Positions 55,609 through 63,814 of a DNA stretch of 64,000 nucleotides are shown here, one piece after another. The number at the start of each line of letters is the position of its first letter. Positions within the stretch are counted from its first letter, which is position 1. The position numbers and the translations under genes were made by a program. This stretch comes from Bdellovibrionales bacterium (GTDB lineage: Bacteria; Bdellovibrionota; Bdellovibrionia; Bdellovibrionales; JAMPXM01). The stretch lies in the NCBI GenBank assembly GCA_016713885.1, contig JADJOF010000013.1:62001-126000 (forward strand), in the 5' to 3' direction. Below the pieces are notes generated by a model that saw nothing but the letters and a program-made list of their open reading frames with translations, was not told where the DNA came from and did no database searches.

Positions 55609-56154
55609 ATGTCGAATGGAACGCAGATTTTTAGTGGCTCGAACGCATCAATTGACTCTCTCTATGTGGAGCTGTCGGGCTGTCTTGATGACCTGATCAA
55701 AATCTATCGGTCGCTGCTTGAGGTCGTGAGAAAAGAAAAAGAGATTCTTGTCGAGAGTCGTCTCGATGAGCTCAACGAGAACAACAAGGCAAAAGACGCG
55801 CTGCTTGTTCGCATTCGCACACTTGAAAACAGTCGAATGAAATTCGCACGCGATCTAGCCGTGTTGACGGCGTCGGACGTCGATCAGCCGCGTCTTCTTG
55901 AAATCGCGGCCAAGCTGCCGGGAGAGCGCGGCGATCGTCTGCGCAATCTGCACTCGGTACTCGAGCTTCTGGTCCGCCGTGTGGCCGACGTGAACAAGGC
56001 CAATGAAGAACTGGTGCAGTCCGCTCTGCGCTCTATAACGGGCGCTATGGAAGCAATTAAAGACGGTTTGAATCCAAAGCCAACATACGAGCGCAAGGGC
56101 GCCATGGCACAAGGCAAAGCAGAGGGTGGCGCACTGGTCAGTCGAGAGGCTTAA
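55609..56154 (+). CDS. flgN: FlgN-like flagellar export chaperone
   Basis: A 181-residue, mainly helical protein of the FlgN type, the cytoplasmic chaperone that delivers hook-associated proteins FlgK and FlgL to the export gate. It shows LDDLIKIYRSLLEVVRKEKE, ILVESRLDELNENNKAKDAL and LRNLHSVLELLVRRVADVNK, then LVQSALRSITGAMEAIKDGL followed by a YERKGA-type tail. Sequence identity in this family is low, so position between flgM and flgK is important evidence. The ATG follows GGAAGAAAGG with wide spacing. Confidence 0.85.
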   Translation: MSNGTQIFSGSNASIDSLYVELSGCLDDLIKIYRSLLEVVRKEKEILVESRLDELNENNKAKDALLVRIRTLENSRMKFARDLAVLTASDVDQPRLLEIAAKLPGERGDRLRNLHSVLELLVRRVADVNKANEELVQSALRSITGAMEAIKDGLNPKPTYERKGAMAQGKAEGGALVSREA

Positions 56155-56213
56155 AGGTCTTTTGGATGGCGTCTTACATGATGTGAGACGGGGCAACAGG
56201 AAGTTGGTGGCGA

Positions 56214-57638
56214 ATGTCGAAAATTCATTCGATGATGGACATCGGAAAACGCTCGATGATGAACAGTCAGACAGCGCTCCAGACGTCCGGCCACAACATT
56301 GCGAGCAAAGATGTCGAGGGCTTTTCTCGTCAGCGTGTCGAAATCCAAACCAACGTTCCCATCGGCACCGGAAAACTTCGTTACGGCATGGGCTCAAAGG
56401 CCGCCGCCGTCACTCGAGTCAACAATCCCTACCTTGAAAAGCAATTGGGAAAAGAGCGCTCGCTTTCTGGCTTCTACGACGGAAAAGCGGAGGCGATGGG
56501 GCGGGTTGAACAGGTTTACAACGAGCAGCTCAATAAAGGCCTCAATTCGTTCATGGGCGACTTCTTTAACTCGATGCAAGAGATGGCCAATAATCCCGAG
56601 AGTCTGGCCACTCGGACACAGGCCAAAGAGACGGCGGACTCTTTGGTCAAAGATTTCAAACGAGTTCATACACAGCTCAACGAGATCTCGCGAGATCTCG
56701 ATCAGCAGATTGTGAGTCAAATCGCCGAAGTGAACGAGATGGCAAAAGAAGTCGCGACCCTCAACGAGAAGGTTCAGCAGGTGGAGCTTTCCGGCGGACA
56801 CGCCAACGATGAGCGCGATCGCCGTGAACTTTTGGTGAAGCAAATCGGTGAGCGCGTGAATATTAAATGGGCCGAAGGTCAGGACAGTACGGTGACCATC
56901 ACCGTCGGTAACTCGGCGCTTTTGGTTGCGGGTTACGATGCAAAGAAAATTGAAGTCAACGGCACGCCTGAAACGGAAACGAAGGGTGAGGGCAACGTTG
57001 ATTTATTCTATTTGAACAGCGATCGAGCAACGCCGGTCAAGATCACCGAACAGATCAATGGTGGAAAAATCGGTGGATTGCTTGAGGTTCGTGACAAGGT
57101 GATCACCGAGGCGCTCGCGGATGTCGACAAGATGGCGTATACCTTGGCCGCGAACGTGAACGACGTGCATCGCGAGGGCTACAGCGTTTACAATAGGACG
57201 GGTCGCGACTTTTTTGAGTTGCCGACGCAGCTTCGTCACGCGTCTGCAAACTTTTCTGTGTCGCGAGATATTTTAGAGGACGTCGGCCATATTTCATCAG
57301 CAGGTCAAATGAGCGCACCGGGCGATAACCGAGTTGCGCTCCGCATGGCAAATCTCTCGCAGGACAAAGTGGTCGGCGGTGAGAGTACGATTGGCGAGTT
57401 CTATAACAGTATGGTTGGCAAGGTGGGTATTCAGGCCCGTCGCGCCGACAGTTCGCAACAGTCGCAGAAAGACATCGTCAAGCAGTTGGGGAATATTCGC
57501 GAAAGTATCAGTGGCGTCAGTCTTGATGAAGAGGCGACGAAGTTGATTGAGTATCAAAAGTCGTTTGATGCCAGCGCGCGTTTGATTCGCACGGCGGATG
57601 AGATGTTTGATACGGTCCTCAATTTGAAACGTATGTAA
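56214..57638 (+). CDS. flgK: Flagellar hook-associated protein 1
   Basis: First hook-filament junction protein. The 474-residue product has the N-terminal axial helix KRSMMNSQTALQTSGHNIAS and KDVEGFSRQRVEIQTNVPIG, the FlgK helical part (GRVEQVYNEQLNKGLNSFMG, DFFNSMQEMANNPESLATRT), a reduced variable domain, and the C-terminal helix SGVSLDEEATKLIEYQKSFD, ARLIRTADEMFDTVLN. It is exported by the flagellar system with FlgN as chaperone, and sits 38 bases before flgL. Confidence 0.96.
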   Translation: MSKIHSMMDIGKRSMMNSQTALQTSGHNIASKDVEGFSRQRVEIQTNVPIGTGKLRYGMGSKAAAVTRVNNPYLEKQLGKERSLSGFYDGKAEAMGRVEQVYNEQLNKGLNSFMGDFFNSMQEMANNPESLATRTQAKETADSLVKDFKRVHTQLNEISRDLDQQIVSQIAEVNEMAKEVATLNEKVQQVELSGGHANDERDRRELLVKQIGERVNIKWAEGQDSTVTITVGNSALLVAGYDAKKIEVNGTPETETKGEGNVDLFYLNSDRATPVKITEQINGGKIGGLLEVRDKVITEALADVDKMAYTLAANVNDVHREGYSVYNRTGRDFFELPTQLRHASANFSVSRDILEDVGHISSAGQMSAPGDNRVALRMANLSQDKVVGGESTIGEFYNSMVGKVGIQARRADSSQQSQKDIVKQLGNIRESISGVSLDEEATKLIEYQKSFDASARLIRTADEMFDTVLNLKRM

Positions 57639-57675
57639 TTGAAGCGGTGTAATTTTCGGATGTAAGTGAGAGACT

Positions 57676-58716
57676 ATGAGAATCGCTGATAAAATGAACT
57701 ACGAACAGGTGAATTCGGGTCTGCAAAAGAACCGCAATGAGCTTTCGAGTTTGCAAAATCAGGCGGCGACGCAGAAGCGAATCAACAAGCCGAGCGACGA
57801 TCCGCTCGCGGCGACCCGCGTCTTGGCGGCGCGGACCGACATCGGCGCAAGCCAGCAGTATATTAAGAACATCAATCAAGCGAAGACCTTTCTTGAGTTC
57901 TCGGATCAGTCATTGGGTGAGCTCACTGAGATTCTGGTGCGAGCGAAAGAGTTGGCCATTGCTCAGTCGAGCGATGCTGGTGCCAACGATGCGACACGCA
58001 AAGTGACGGCGACTGACATTGAGCAGTTGCACGGCCAGGCGGTTCAAGTCGGCAATCGCAAGATCGGCGATCGCTTCTTGTTTGGCGGCTTTAAGACGAC
58101 AAATCCGCCGTTCACAACAAATGGTGAGTACCGCGGTGATGATGGCGAAATCAAAATCGCGATCAACAAAGAAGCGAATGTCTCGATGAATGTCCCGGGC
58201 AGTCGAATTTTCATCGGCGAGAATAAGCGCGGTGTGAGAGCGGAGCCAAAGGCCGAGCCAGACTCGACGGTGGCGACGGAGCTTCGTGGTCCGGCGAGCG
58301 CTGAGTCGAGCGAAGAGTCGGGTCAAGGGTCGGCCGAGGGCGTGGACCTAAGCGGTCTTGGCGAGTCATGGCGAAATCGCGGCACCAATATCTTTTCGGT
58401 GCTCTCTGATTTTGAAGTCAGTCTGCGCGCCAATTCCAAGGAAGGCGTGCAAGACACGCTCGAGCGAATTGATGAGGCGTTGGCGCAGGTGGTTTTGACG
58501 CGTTCCGAAGTTGGATCGCGACTTGCGACGCTGAACAGCGCAAATGAGAATCTGACCAAGGGTGTGGTCGATTCTAAGGCACTTGCGTCGAGTCTAGAAG
58601 ACGTTGATACGTTCGAATTGGTCTCGGATCTTAATAAATCTGAAACAACCTTAAAAGCCTCGCTCGCGTCGTCGAGCAAGCTCATCCAGCCTAGTCTTCT
58701 TGACTTTCTTCGATAG
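57676..58716 (+). CDS. flgL: Flagellar hook-associated protein 3
   Basis: Second junction protein between hook and flagellin filament. The 346-residue protein has the flagellin-type N-terminal helix (NYEQVNSGLQKNRNELSSLQ, KRINKPSDDPLAATRVLAAR) and LGELTEILVRAKELAIAQSS, RKIGDRFLFGGFKTTNPPFT, and a C-terminal helix with EVGSRLATLNSANENLTKGV. An acidic Ser/Glu-rich loop around residues 195-225 is the variable part. csrA and fliW follow, as in other flagellar clusters. Confidence 0.95.
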   Translation: MRIADKMNYEQVNSGLQKNRNELSSLQNQAATQKRINKPSDDPLAATRVLAARTDIGASQQYIKNINQAKTFLEFSDQSLGELTEILVRAKELAIAQSSDAGANDATRKVTATDIEQLHGQAVQVGNRKIGDRFLFGGFKTTNPPFTTNGEYRGDDGEIKIAINKEANVSMNVPGSRIFIGENKRGVRAEPKAEPDSTVATELRGPASAESSEESGQGSAEGVDLSGLGESWRNRGTNIFSVLSDFEVSLRANSKEGVQDTLERIDEALAQVVLTRSEVGSRLATLNSANENLTKGVVDSKALASSLEDVDTFELVSDLNKSETTLKASLASSSKLIQPSLLDFLR

Positions 58717-58926
58717 CACGAATAGCTAAAGCGTCGCGCGTTTTATTCCGTAAAGGAATCGAAGCTCCATTTGCGAGTTCGTTAACGAGTGTGTGGCGGG
58801 AGAGATATCGAGTTCGATATCGATCGAGCCAGGGAAACCGATCTCAAGGGAACGGTCCTCGTAGCGAAGTTCAGATGGATTGATGTTGGCCTTTGTGACT
58901 TTGACCAGGATGTTGAAGGAGCCTCT

Positions 58927-59154
58927 ATGTTGGTTCTCACCCGAAAGCTCGGCGAATCGATCGCAATTGACGATCATATCAAGATTCGCGTTGTTCAGAT
59001 TAAAGGTAAACAGGTTCGTCTCGGGATTGAGGCACCAAAAGATACCAAGATCCATCGCGAAGAGGTCTATCTGGCGATTCAGAGTCAGAACACCGAATCG
59101 GCCAATGCGACCAGCGAAAGCACTCGCGCCGTCGCCAAACTTCTTAAGCCGTAA
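58927..59154 (+). CDS. csrA: Carbon storage regulator CsrA
   Basis: A 75-residue RNA-binding translational regulator. It begins MLVLTRKLGESIAIDDHIKI, continues RVVQIKGKQVRLGIEAPKDT and KIHREEVYLAIQ, the full CsrA dimer core, then a 20-residue Ser/Thr/Glu tail. In flagellar clusters CsrA represses flagellin mRNA and is titrated by FliW, whose gene follows. The ATG has GAAGGAG seven bases upstream. The 210 bases before it (58717-58926) hold no clear forward gene. Confidence 0.95.
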   Translation: MLVLTRKLGESIAIDDHIKIRVVQIKGKQVRLGIEAPKDTKIHREEVYLAIQSQNTESANATSESTRAVAKLLKP

Positions 59155-59477
59155 CGCGCGGCGCCGTCTTTTTGAATTGGCGGCCTACGCAGTTATCCAC
59201 ACGGTTATCGGGCATTTTCCCGCAGCCTTATCCACTTTTGTCTGTCTTTTTTCTTGCGCCAGTAAAAACTTGGTCAATACGCTAGTAGACGAAGGACGGT
59301 TCCGGGTCGTGAGATCGGGATCCGTTCGAGGTTAACCGAAATCGGTGGCACCGGTGTCTCCACTCTGAGTTCTCTACGACGGAGATCCTGAGAAAGAAAC
59401 TCACCGACGGTGGACCGATGGGATCTTGGTTCGAGCATACAAAGTAGCGCGTGAGAAACTTGCGAGGGGGAATACAA
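59155..59477. other. Gap between csrA and fliW with two DnaA-box-like sites
   Basis: A 323-base gap without a convincing gene. It has TTATCCACA at 59193-59201, a perfect match to the DnaA box consensus, and TTATCCACT at 59228-59236. A run of T (TTTTTTCTT) follows. I see no AT-rich unwinding region nor a cluster of further boxes, so an origin is unlikely. Confidence 0.4.
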
Positions 59478-60074
59478 ATGGCGGCGGTTGACATACAGAC
59501 GTCTCGATTCGGACGTGTCCAGTGCCTGAGTGACGATTTGATTCATTTCCCCGAAGGCATTTTGGGATTCGCGAATTTACGTAACTTCGTTTTGCTCGAC
59601 GATCCATCAGACGAAATCTTTGCTTGGTTGCAGAGTTGCGAAGTTCCGCAGATTGCGTTTCCTGTTCTTGAGCCAGAGCTCTTTGCTGCGAACTATCAGC
59701 TCAACCTCACGAAGCATGATCTTGAAAGTTTGGATATGGCTGGCGGCACCGACCGATCGGCATTTCGTTCGTTCACAATCATCACCGTGCCTGAAGATCC
59801 AACGCAGATGACGGCCAATATGAAAGCACCGGTTGTCATCAACATCGCAAAGCGGATGGCCTCGTCAGATTGTTCTCCAGGACAACAATCTTGCGATTCG
59901 TGAGCCGATTTTGCGAAGTTGCAAAGCCGTGTGGTTCAGAATCCGCAAGCGCCGATTAAGACACAGGCCGCTGACTGGGGAGTTGCGATTAAATTGCCAA
60001 TGGCTGGAGTGGCGGCAGCGGCCGTCGTTGATGGCCCTAAGGCCGTGAAGCGCCCGACCGACGCTTCCGTTTAG
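59478..60074 (+). CDS. fliW: Flagellar assembly factor FliW with C-terminal extension, two frame breaks
   Basis: FliW binds flagellin and antagonises CsrA, linking filament assembly to flagellin translation. From the ATG at 59478: VDIQTSRFGRVQCLSDDLIH, FPEGILGFANLRNFVLLDDP, SDEIFAWLQSCEVPQIAFPV, and NMKAPVVINIAKRMA. The frame slips near 59854 (one extra C in ATGGCCTCGTC, restoring MARQIVLQDNNLAIREPI) and again near 59906 (one T missing in GATTTTGCG, restoring FAKLQSRVVQNPQAPIKTQA). The restored protein is 198 residues, with about 50 beyond the usual FliW end. It meets the Ser/Thr kinase gene tail to tail. Confidence 0.88.
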
Positions 60075-60081
60075 TGTACAA

Positions 60082-62010
60082 CTATTCTGGACGCTCGAGT
60101 TTTTGAAGCTCCCATATGAGCTCAACGGGCTTGTCGCCTGGCCTCAGCCCGCGCCGAAACCGACGGTTCCGAATACTCCAATTGATTTCAGGCGAGAAGT
60201 AGAACTCGTCGGGGGGAAGATCGGATCCAATTTCGTAGCAGTTGAATTGAACAGCGTCGAAGCGGCCGGCGGCTGTGACGACGCTTTTTCTGTCGAGGGT
60301 CTTGCAGTATTTTCTTTGTCGAATGCTGCCATCGACTCGGCTTGACTGTGAAAGCATGTCAAAGCGTACGACTTTGTCTTTTCTGAGCGGGAAGATCTGT
60401 GATGGATCCCCGATATAAGAGTTCGACCCGTTTCCGACTTCTGGCGAGTTCTTGACCGACAGTCGATACATCCATCCACCGATTGTGGACCGGTAGTGAG
60501 CGGCTTGAGCGGACTCAAGCGGTGTTCCGCTGATATCGGTCGCAATGACTGTGGACTCAATAATGTTGTCGCGAATTGCGGTTATCGTTTCCTTGGAAAA
60601 ACTCTCTTTAAAGCTTCGTCCGCCACCGAGTTCGACCTCGATCATTCTGCCTATGCAGGATGTGCCGACATCGTCTTTGATGAGAGGAACCGGGGGCCAA
60701 GGGTCTTCGCCGGGCGGAGGCTCTTGAATTGTTCCCGGCGCGAGCGTTGCCGGATCAACGTGCGGAATCGGCACCGCCGGAGCTTTTGCGACGGAGGCGA
60801 CACTGCGTTTGACGAGTGTTTGAACGGGTGGAGCGATTGAGAGCAGTCCGAGCACCAGAGCAATGCCGCCCATGATAAGGAGAGGACTTGGACCGCTCTT
60901 GACTGGCGTTGCAGTATAGCTGGTGCGTTTCGTTGCTTGAGGAACATTGGCCGTCTTTACTGCCATGACGTGGGTTTTGATCGGCTTTCCGCTCTTGTGC
61001 TCATCGAGAAATGCATCGAGAGTTTGGCCTTTTTTACGGATGAGGTGGGCAAGCGGCGTGAGATATGAAGGAGCGCCGAGAGCTTTAAGCTGATCGGCGA
61101 CCTCTTTCGCCTCTTTTTGTTCGACAGTCAGGAGTATGGATTTGTTCAATCGTGGTGCCGACTGGGCAAGATCGCGTTGAACTTTACCCGTCTCTTGAAC
61201 GATGGCTTCGGCAGAGAGCGGGCGCCGAGCGGGCTCGCGATGGGTGGTCCATTCAGTCAATTTTATGGCGGACTCTGGCAAAAGTGGACGCAGTTGAACC
61301 GGATAGTCGAGAGCGCCTTGGCGAATGTTTTCCATAATCGCAAACTGAGAGGATGCGGCAAATGGAGAATGGGAAACGATGATTTCATAGAGAACCAGAC
61401 CGAGAGAATAAAAATCAGACCGGATAGAAGCGGGCTCGGAACGGAAAAGCTCTGGCGCCATGTAGTTCAGCGTTCCGATGAGCATTCCGGTTTCGGTGAG
61501 ACCTTTTGCTTCTTGTTTTTGTTTGGCAATCCCGAAGTCGATGAGTTTTGCTCTTCCGCTTGGGTCAACAAGGATATTGGCCGGCTTGATATCGCGATGA
61601 ATGAGGCCTGCTTTGTGTGCAGCACCAAGTCCCTCAGCCACGTGTTTAATAATATTGAGACCGTCGAGTAGGGAGAGTCGGCCTTGATGGATCAGTTGGT
61701 GAAGTGATGCGCCTTCGATGTACTCCATCGCGATATAGATAAAGCCCTGGGCCTCGCCGATACCGAAGATGTTGACGATGTTGGGATGTTGAACCTGTGC
61801 GAGAACGCGCGCCTCGTTTAAAAAACGTTCGATTGCTTCTTTCTGTCCCAGATCATGTCGACTGATAACTTTAAGAGCGACTTTACGTGCGAGGCGCTCG
61901 TCTTCGGCCAGATAAACGAATCCCATTCCGCCGGCGCCGATCGGGCGGATGACTTTGTAGAAATCCAGTTTGGTGCCCTCTTTGAGGCGGGTTTGCTCTG
62001 GGCTGCTCAT
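60082..62010 (-). CDS. Membrane Ser/Thr protein kinase with extracytoplasmic domain
   Basis: A 642-residue Hanks-type kinase. The kinase domain (about 17-275) is complete: GAGGMGFVYLAEDERLARKV with Lys47, HRDIKPANIL (Asp140), LIDFGIAK (DFG 158-160), YMAPELF. A linker of 100 residues, a membrane helix (LLIMGGIALVLGLLSIAPPV, about 376-396) and a Pro-rich hinge lead to an outer domain of 220 residues with a few Cys (TSCIGRMIE, KYCKTLD, FNCYEIG). The outer domain is not the PASTA type and I cannot name it. The ATG at 62010 has AGGAAG upstream. It is next to the flagellar cluster but transcribed towards it. Confidence 0.92.
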   Translation of the reverse strand: MSSPEQTRLKEGTKLDFYKVIRPIGAGGMGFVYLAEDERLARKVALKVISRHDLGQKEAIERFLNEARVLAQVQHPNIVNIFGIGEAQGFIYIAMEYIEGASLHQLIHQGRLSLLDGLNIIKHVAEGLGAAHKAGLIHRDIKPANILVDPSGRAKLIDFGIAKQKQEAKGLTETGMLIGTLNYMAPELFRSEPASIRSDFYSLGLVLYEIIVSHSPFAASSQFAIMENIRQGALDYPVQLRPLLPESAIKLTEWTTHREPARRPLSAEAIVQETGKVQRDLAQSAPRLNKSILLTVEQKEAKEVADQLKALGAPSYLTPLAHLIRKKGQTLDAFLDEHKSGKPIKTHVMAVKTANVPQATKRTSYTATPVKSGPSPLLIMGGIALVLGLLSIAPPVQTLVKRSVASVAKAPAVPIPHVDPATLAPGTIQEPPPGEDPWPPVPLIKDDVGTSCIGRMIEVELGGGRSFKESFSKETITAIRDNIIESTVIATDISGTPLESAQAAHYRSTIGGWMYRLSVKNSPEVGNGSNSYIGDPSQIFPLRKDKVVRFDMLSQSSRVDGSIRQRKYCKTLDRKSVVTAAGRFDAVQFNCYEIGSDLPPDEFYFSPEINWSIRNRRFRRGLRPGDKPVELIWELQKLERPE

Positions 62011-62200
62011 GCTGTCTTCCTATCGGACGAGAGAGAAGTTCTCCTAAGGCGTTTGGACCTGAGTCGAGGGCCTTCGATCAATGTCGTGTTCTTTGTAGAG
62101 ACGCTCAAATTGAGATAGCAACGAGCCGATAGAGAGTTTGCCAGTAAGGCTCTTTTCCTAGGGAGGCCAGGATGGTGCCCGCCAAGGAAGGGACATTTCG

Positions 62201-62833
62201 ATGTTCTCAAGGAAGACGATTGTCATGGCCATGTTGGCCGTGCAGGTTTTGATCTCACGGCCAGCGAAGGCTGACGACTCGGAGCCGACATCATCACGTG
62301 GTGGTGATGGAACACCGGTTATTTTTGATGTGCGGCGTTCGCTCCCGATGGAGCCGGATGAACCGGTCTATCACGATTTCTATATCAGTGCCGGCGTTGA
62401 AGCGGGAATTAAGAAGGGGCAGTTCCTACCTGTCGCGAGGCAGATGCCTGTACATGATCCCATTCAAAACAAGCAACAGGCGTTACTGACGATTGCCGTA
62501 GGAAAACTGCAGGTGATCCATGTTGAGCGCAACATGGCGGTAGCACGCTTGGTCTCGGAACTTTCCGACGATGAGCGGCCGACATTGGAGTACGAGGCGG
62601 TGATGATCGGCGATCGCGTAGATCTGCGTGGTGCGACGATGGAAGCGCCCAAGGATGCGACGACACAGAAAGCTCGACGCAAGAGAAAAGCGGCACAGCT
62701 GGACGACGCGCCCGCAGCTCCGTATGTTCCGGTTGCACCGCATGTTCCGGTGGCGCCAGCCATTGTTGCCCCGGCCGCCGCACCCGCCGCTCCTGAAAAA
62801 GTATCAATGAGCGTTCCGCCGCCAAAAGCTTAA
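62201..62833 (+). CDS. Secreted protein, FlgT-C-like beta domain
   Basis: A 210-residue exported protein. The signal peptide is KTIVMAMLAVQVLISRPAKA. The middle part (GVEAGIKKGQFLPVARQMPV, LLTIAVGKLQVIHVERNMAV, ARLVSELSDDERPTLEYEAV, MIGDRVDLRG) has the short-strand pattern of FlgT C-terminal-like domains found with flagellar or envelope proteins. The last 65 residues are basic then Pro/Ala-rich (PYVPVAPHVPVAPAIVAPAA), perhaps wall-spanning. Function unknown. It is divergent from the kinase gene, 190 bases away. Confidence 0.75.
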   Translation: MFSRKTIVMAMLAVQVLISRPAKADDSEPTSSRGGDGTPVIFDVRRSLPMEPDEPVYHDFYISAGVEAGIKKGQFLPVARQMPVHDPIQNKQQALLTIAVGKLQVIHVERNMAVARLVSELSDDERPTLEYEAVMIGDRVDLRGATMEAPKDATTQKARRKRKAAQLDDAPAAPYVPVAPHVPVAPAIVAPAAAPAAPEKVSMSVPPPKA

Positions 62834-62852
62834 GCGACAACGGACCATCGCT

Positions 62853-62876
62853 TGCCCTGATTGCGATGTCAGGGCA
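62853..62876 (+). other. Perfect hairpin just before prmA
   Basis: An eight-base perfect stem (TGCCCTGA and TCAGGGCA) with an eight-base loop, located between the secreted protein gene and the prmA start. There is no T run, so it is not a classic terminator; it could stabilise mRNA or attenuate. Confidence 0.45.
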
Positions 62877-62886
62877 GGATGGCCGC

Positions 62887-63814
62887 ATGAGCAGCGCACA
62901 AAACTCGTTCGCCATTCTCTCGGTCTCCAATCTTGCTCGTTCTTCAGAGGACGAGTTTGTAGGGCTCTGTTTCTGCCCACGGTGCGGAAGGGGTCTCAGA
63001 AGACCTCCCGTTTTTTCAAAAAGATCTGCGCTATGATCCCGAGGTTCGCGAGACCGAGCGCATGACTTTGAATGTTTACTTTACGGCGATCCCAACTGAG
63101 CAGGAGCGATTGGAGTGGGTGGAGCGTGTTCGTGAAATGGCTCCAGAAGCACAAGTCAGCTTTCGTGTTGAGGCCGCTCGTGATTGGCTGGAAGAGTGGA
63201 AGAAAGGTTTTAAACCTTTCGCGTTTGCAGAACCATTTTGGGTTGTGCCGCGCTGGCTTGCAATTCCGGAGCATCTTCACGCGCATCCCGAACATGTTTT
63301 GCTGATGGAGCCCGGCATGGCGTTTGGCACCGGTACGCATGAGACGACGCGCTTGGCGGCGGGTCTTGTTGTGAAATCGATGCAGCCGGGTTGGCGAGTG
63401 CTCGATGTCGGTACCGGCACGGGAATTCTCGCGTTGATTTGCGAACGTCTCGGCGGGAAAGAGGCGATTGGCAACGATATTGACCCCGAGGCTCGTCGTA
63501 CGGCTCGCGAGAATCTTGAACTGAATCGTGCGACAAAGACAGTGATCGATGATCGAGATTTGGCGTCGATTGCCGGTGCCGCGGCAATGAATCCGTTTGA
63601 TATGGTGATCGCCAATATTATCGACGGCGTGCTCTTGACCCTGGCCGATGATTTGGCGCGCGCGCTGAAGCCAGGCGGAACATTGGTGCTTTCTGGAATT
63701 CTGACCGATCGCGAAGAGTCATTTCATAAAGAGTTTGCGCGTCTTTCGGGCTGCAAAGAACTTTCTCGCGTTCGCGAAGGCGAGTGGTGCGCATCGCTGT
63801 GGAAGAAAGCGTAA
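62887..63814 (+). CDS. prmA: Ribosomal protein L11 methyltransferase, one frame break
   Basis: Methylates lysines and the N-terminus of L11 with AdoMet. The true start is the ATG at 62887 (SSAQNSFAILSVSNLARSSE); one extra C near 62973 breaks the frame, and removing it gives FCHGAEGVSEDLPFFQKDLR in the frame that continues to the end. The catalytic domain shows EPGMAFGTGTHETTRLAAGL, WRVLDVGTGTGILALICERL, NDIDPEARRTARENLELN and FDMVIANIIDGVLLTLADDL (NI motif). The restored length is 308 residues. Its TAA overlaps the ATG of rsmE (TAATG). Confidence 0.9.

Noticed and set aside
59193..59236. Replication origin
   Set aside because: Only two DnaA-like boxes, no AT-rich unwinding element, and no dnaA, dnaN or gidA nearby.
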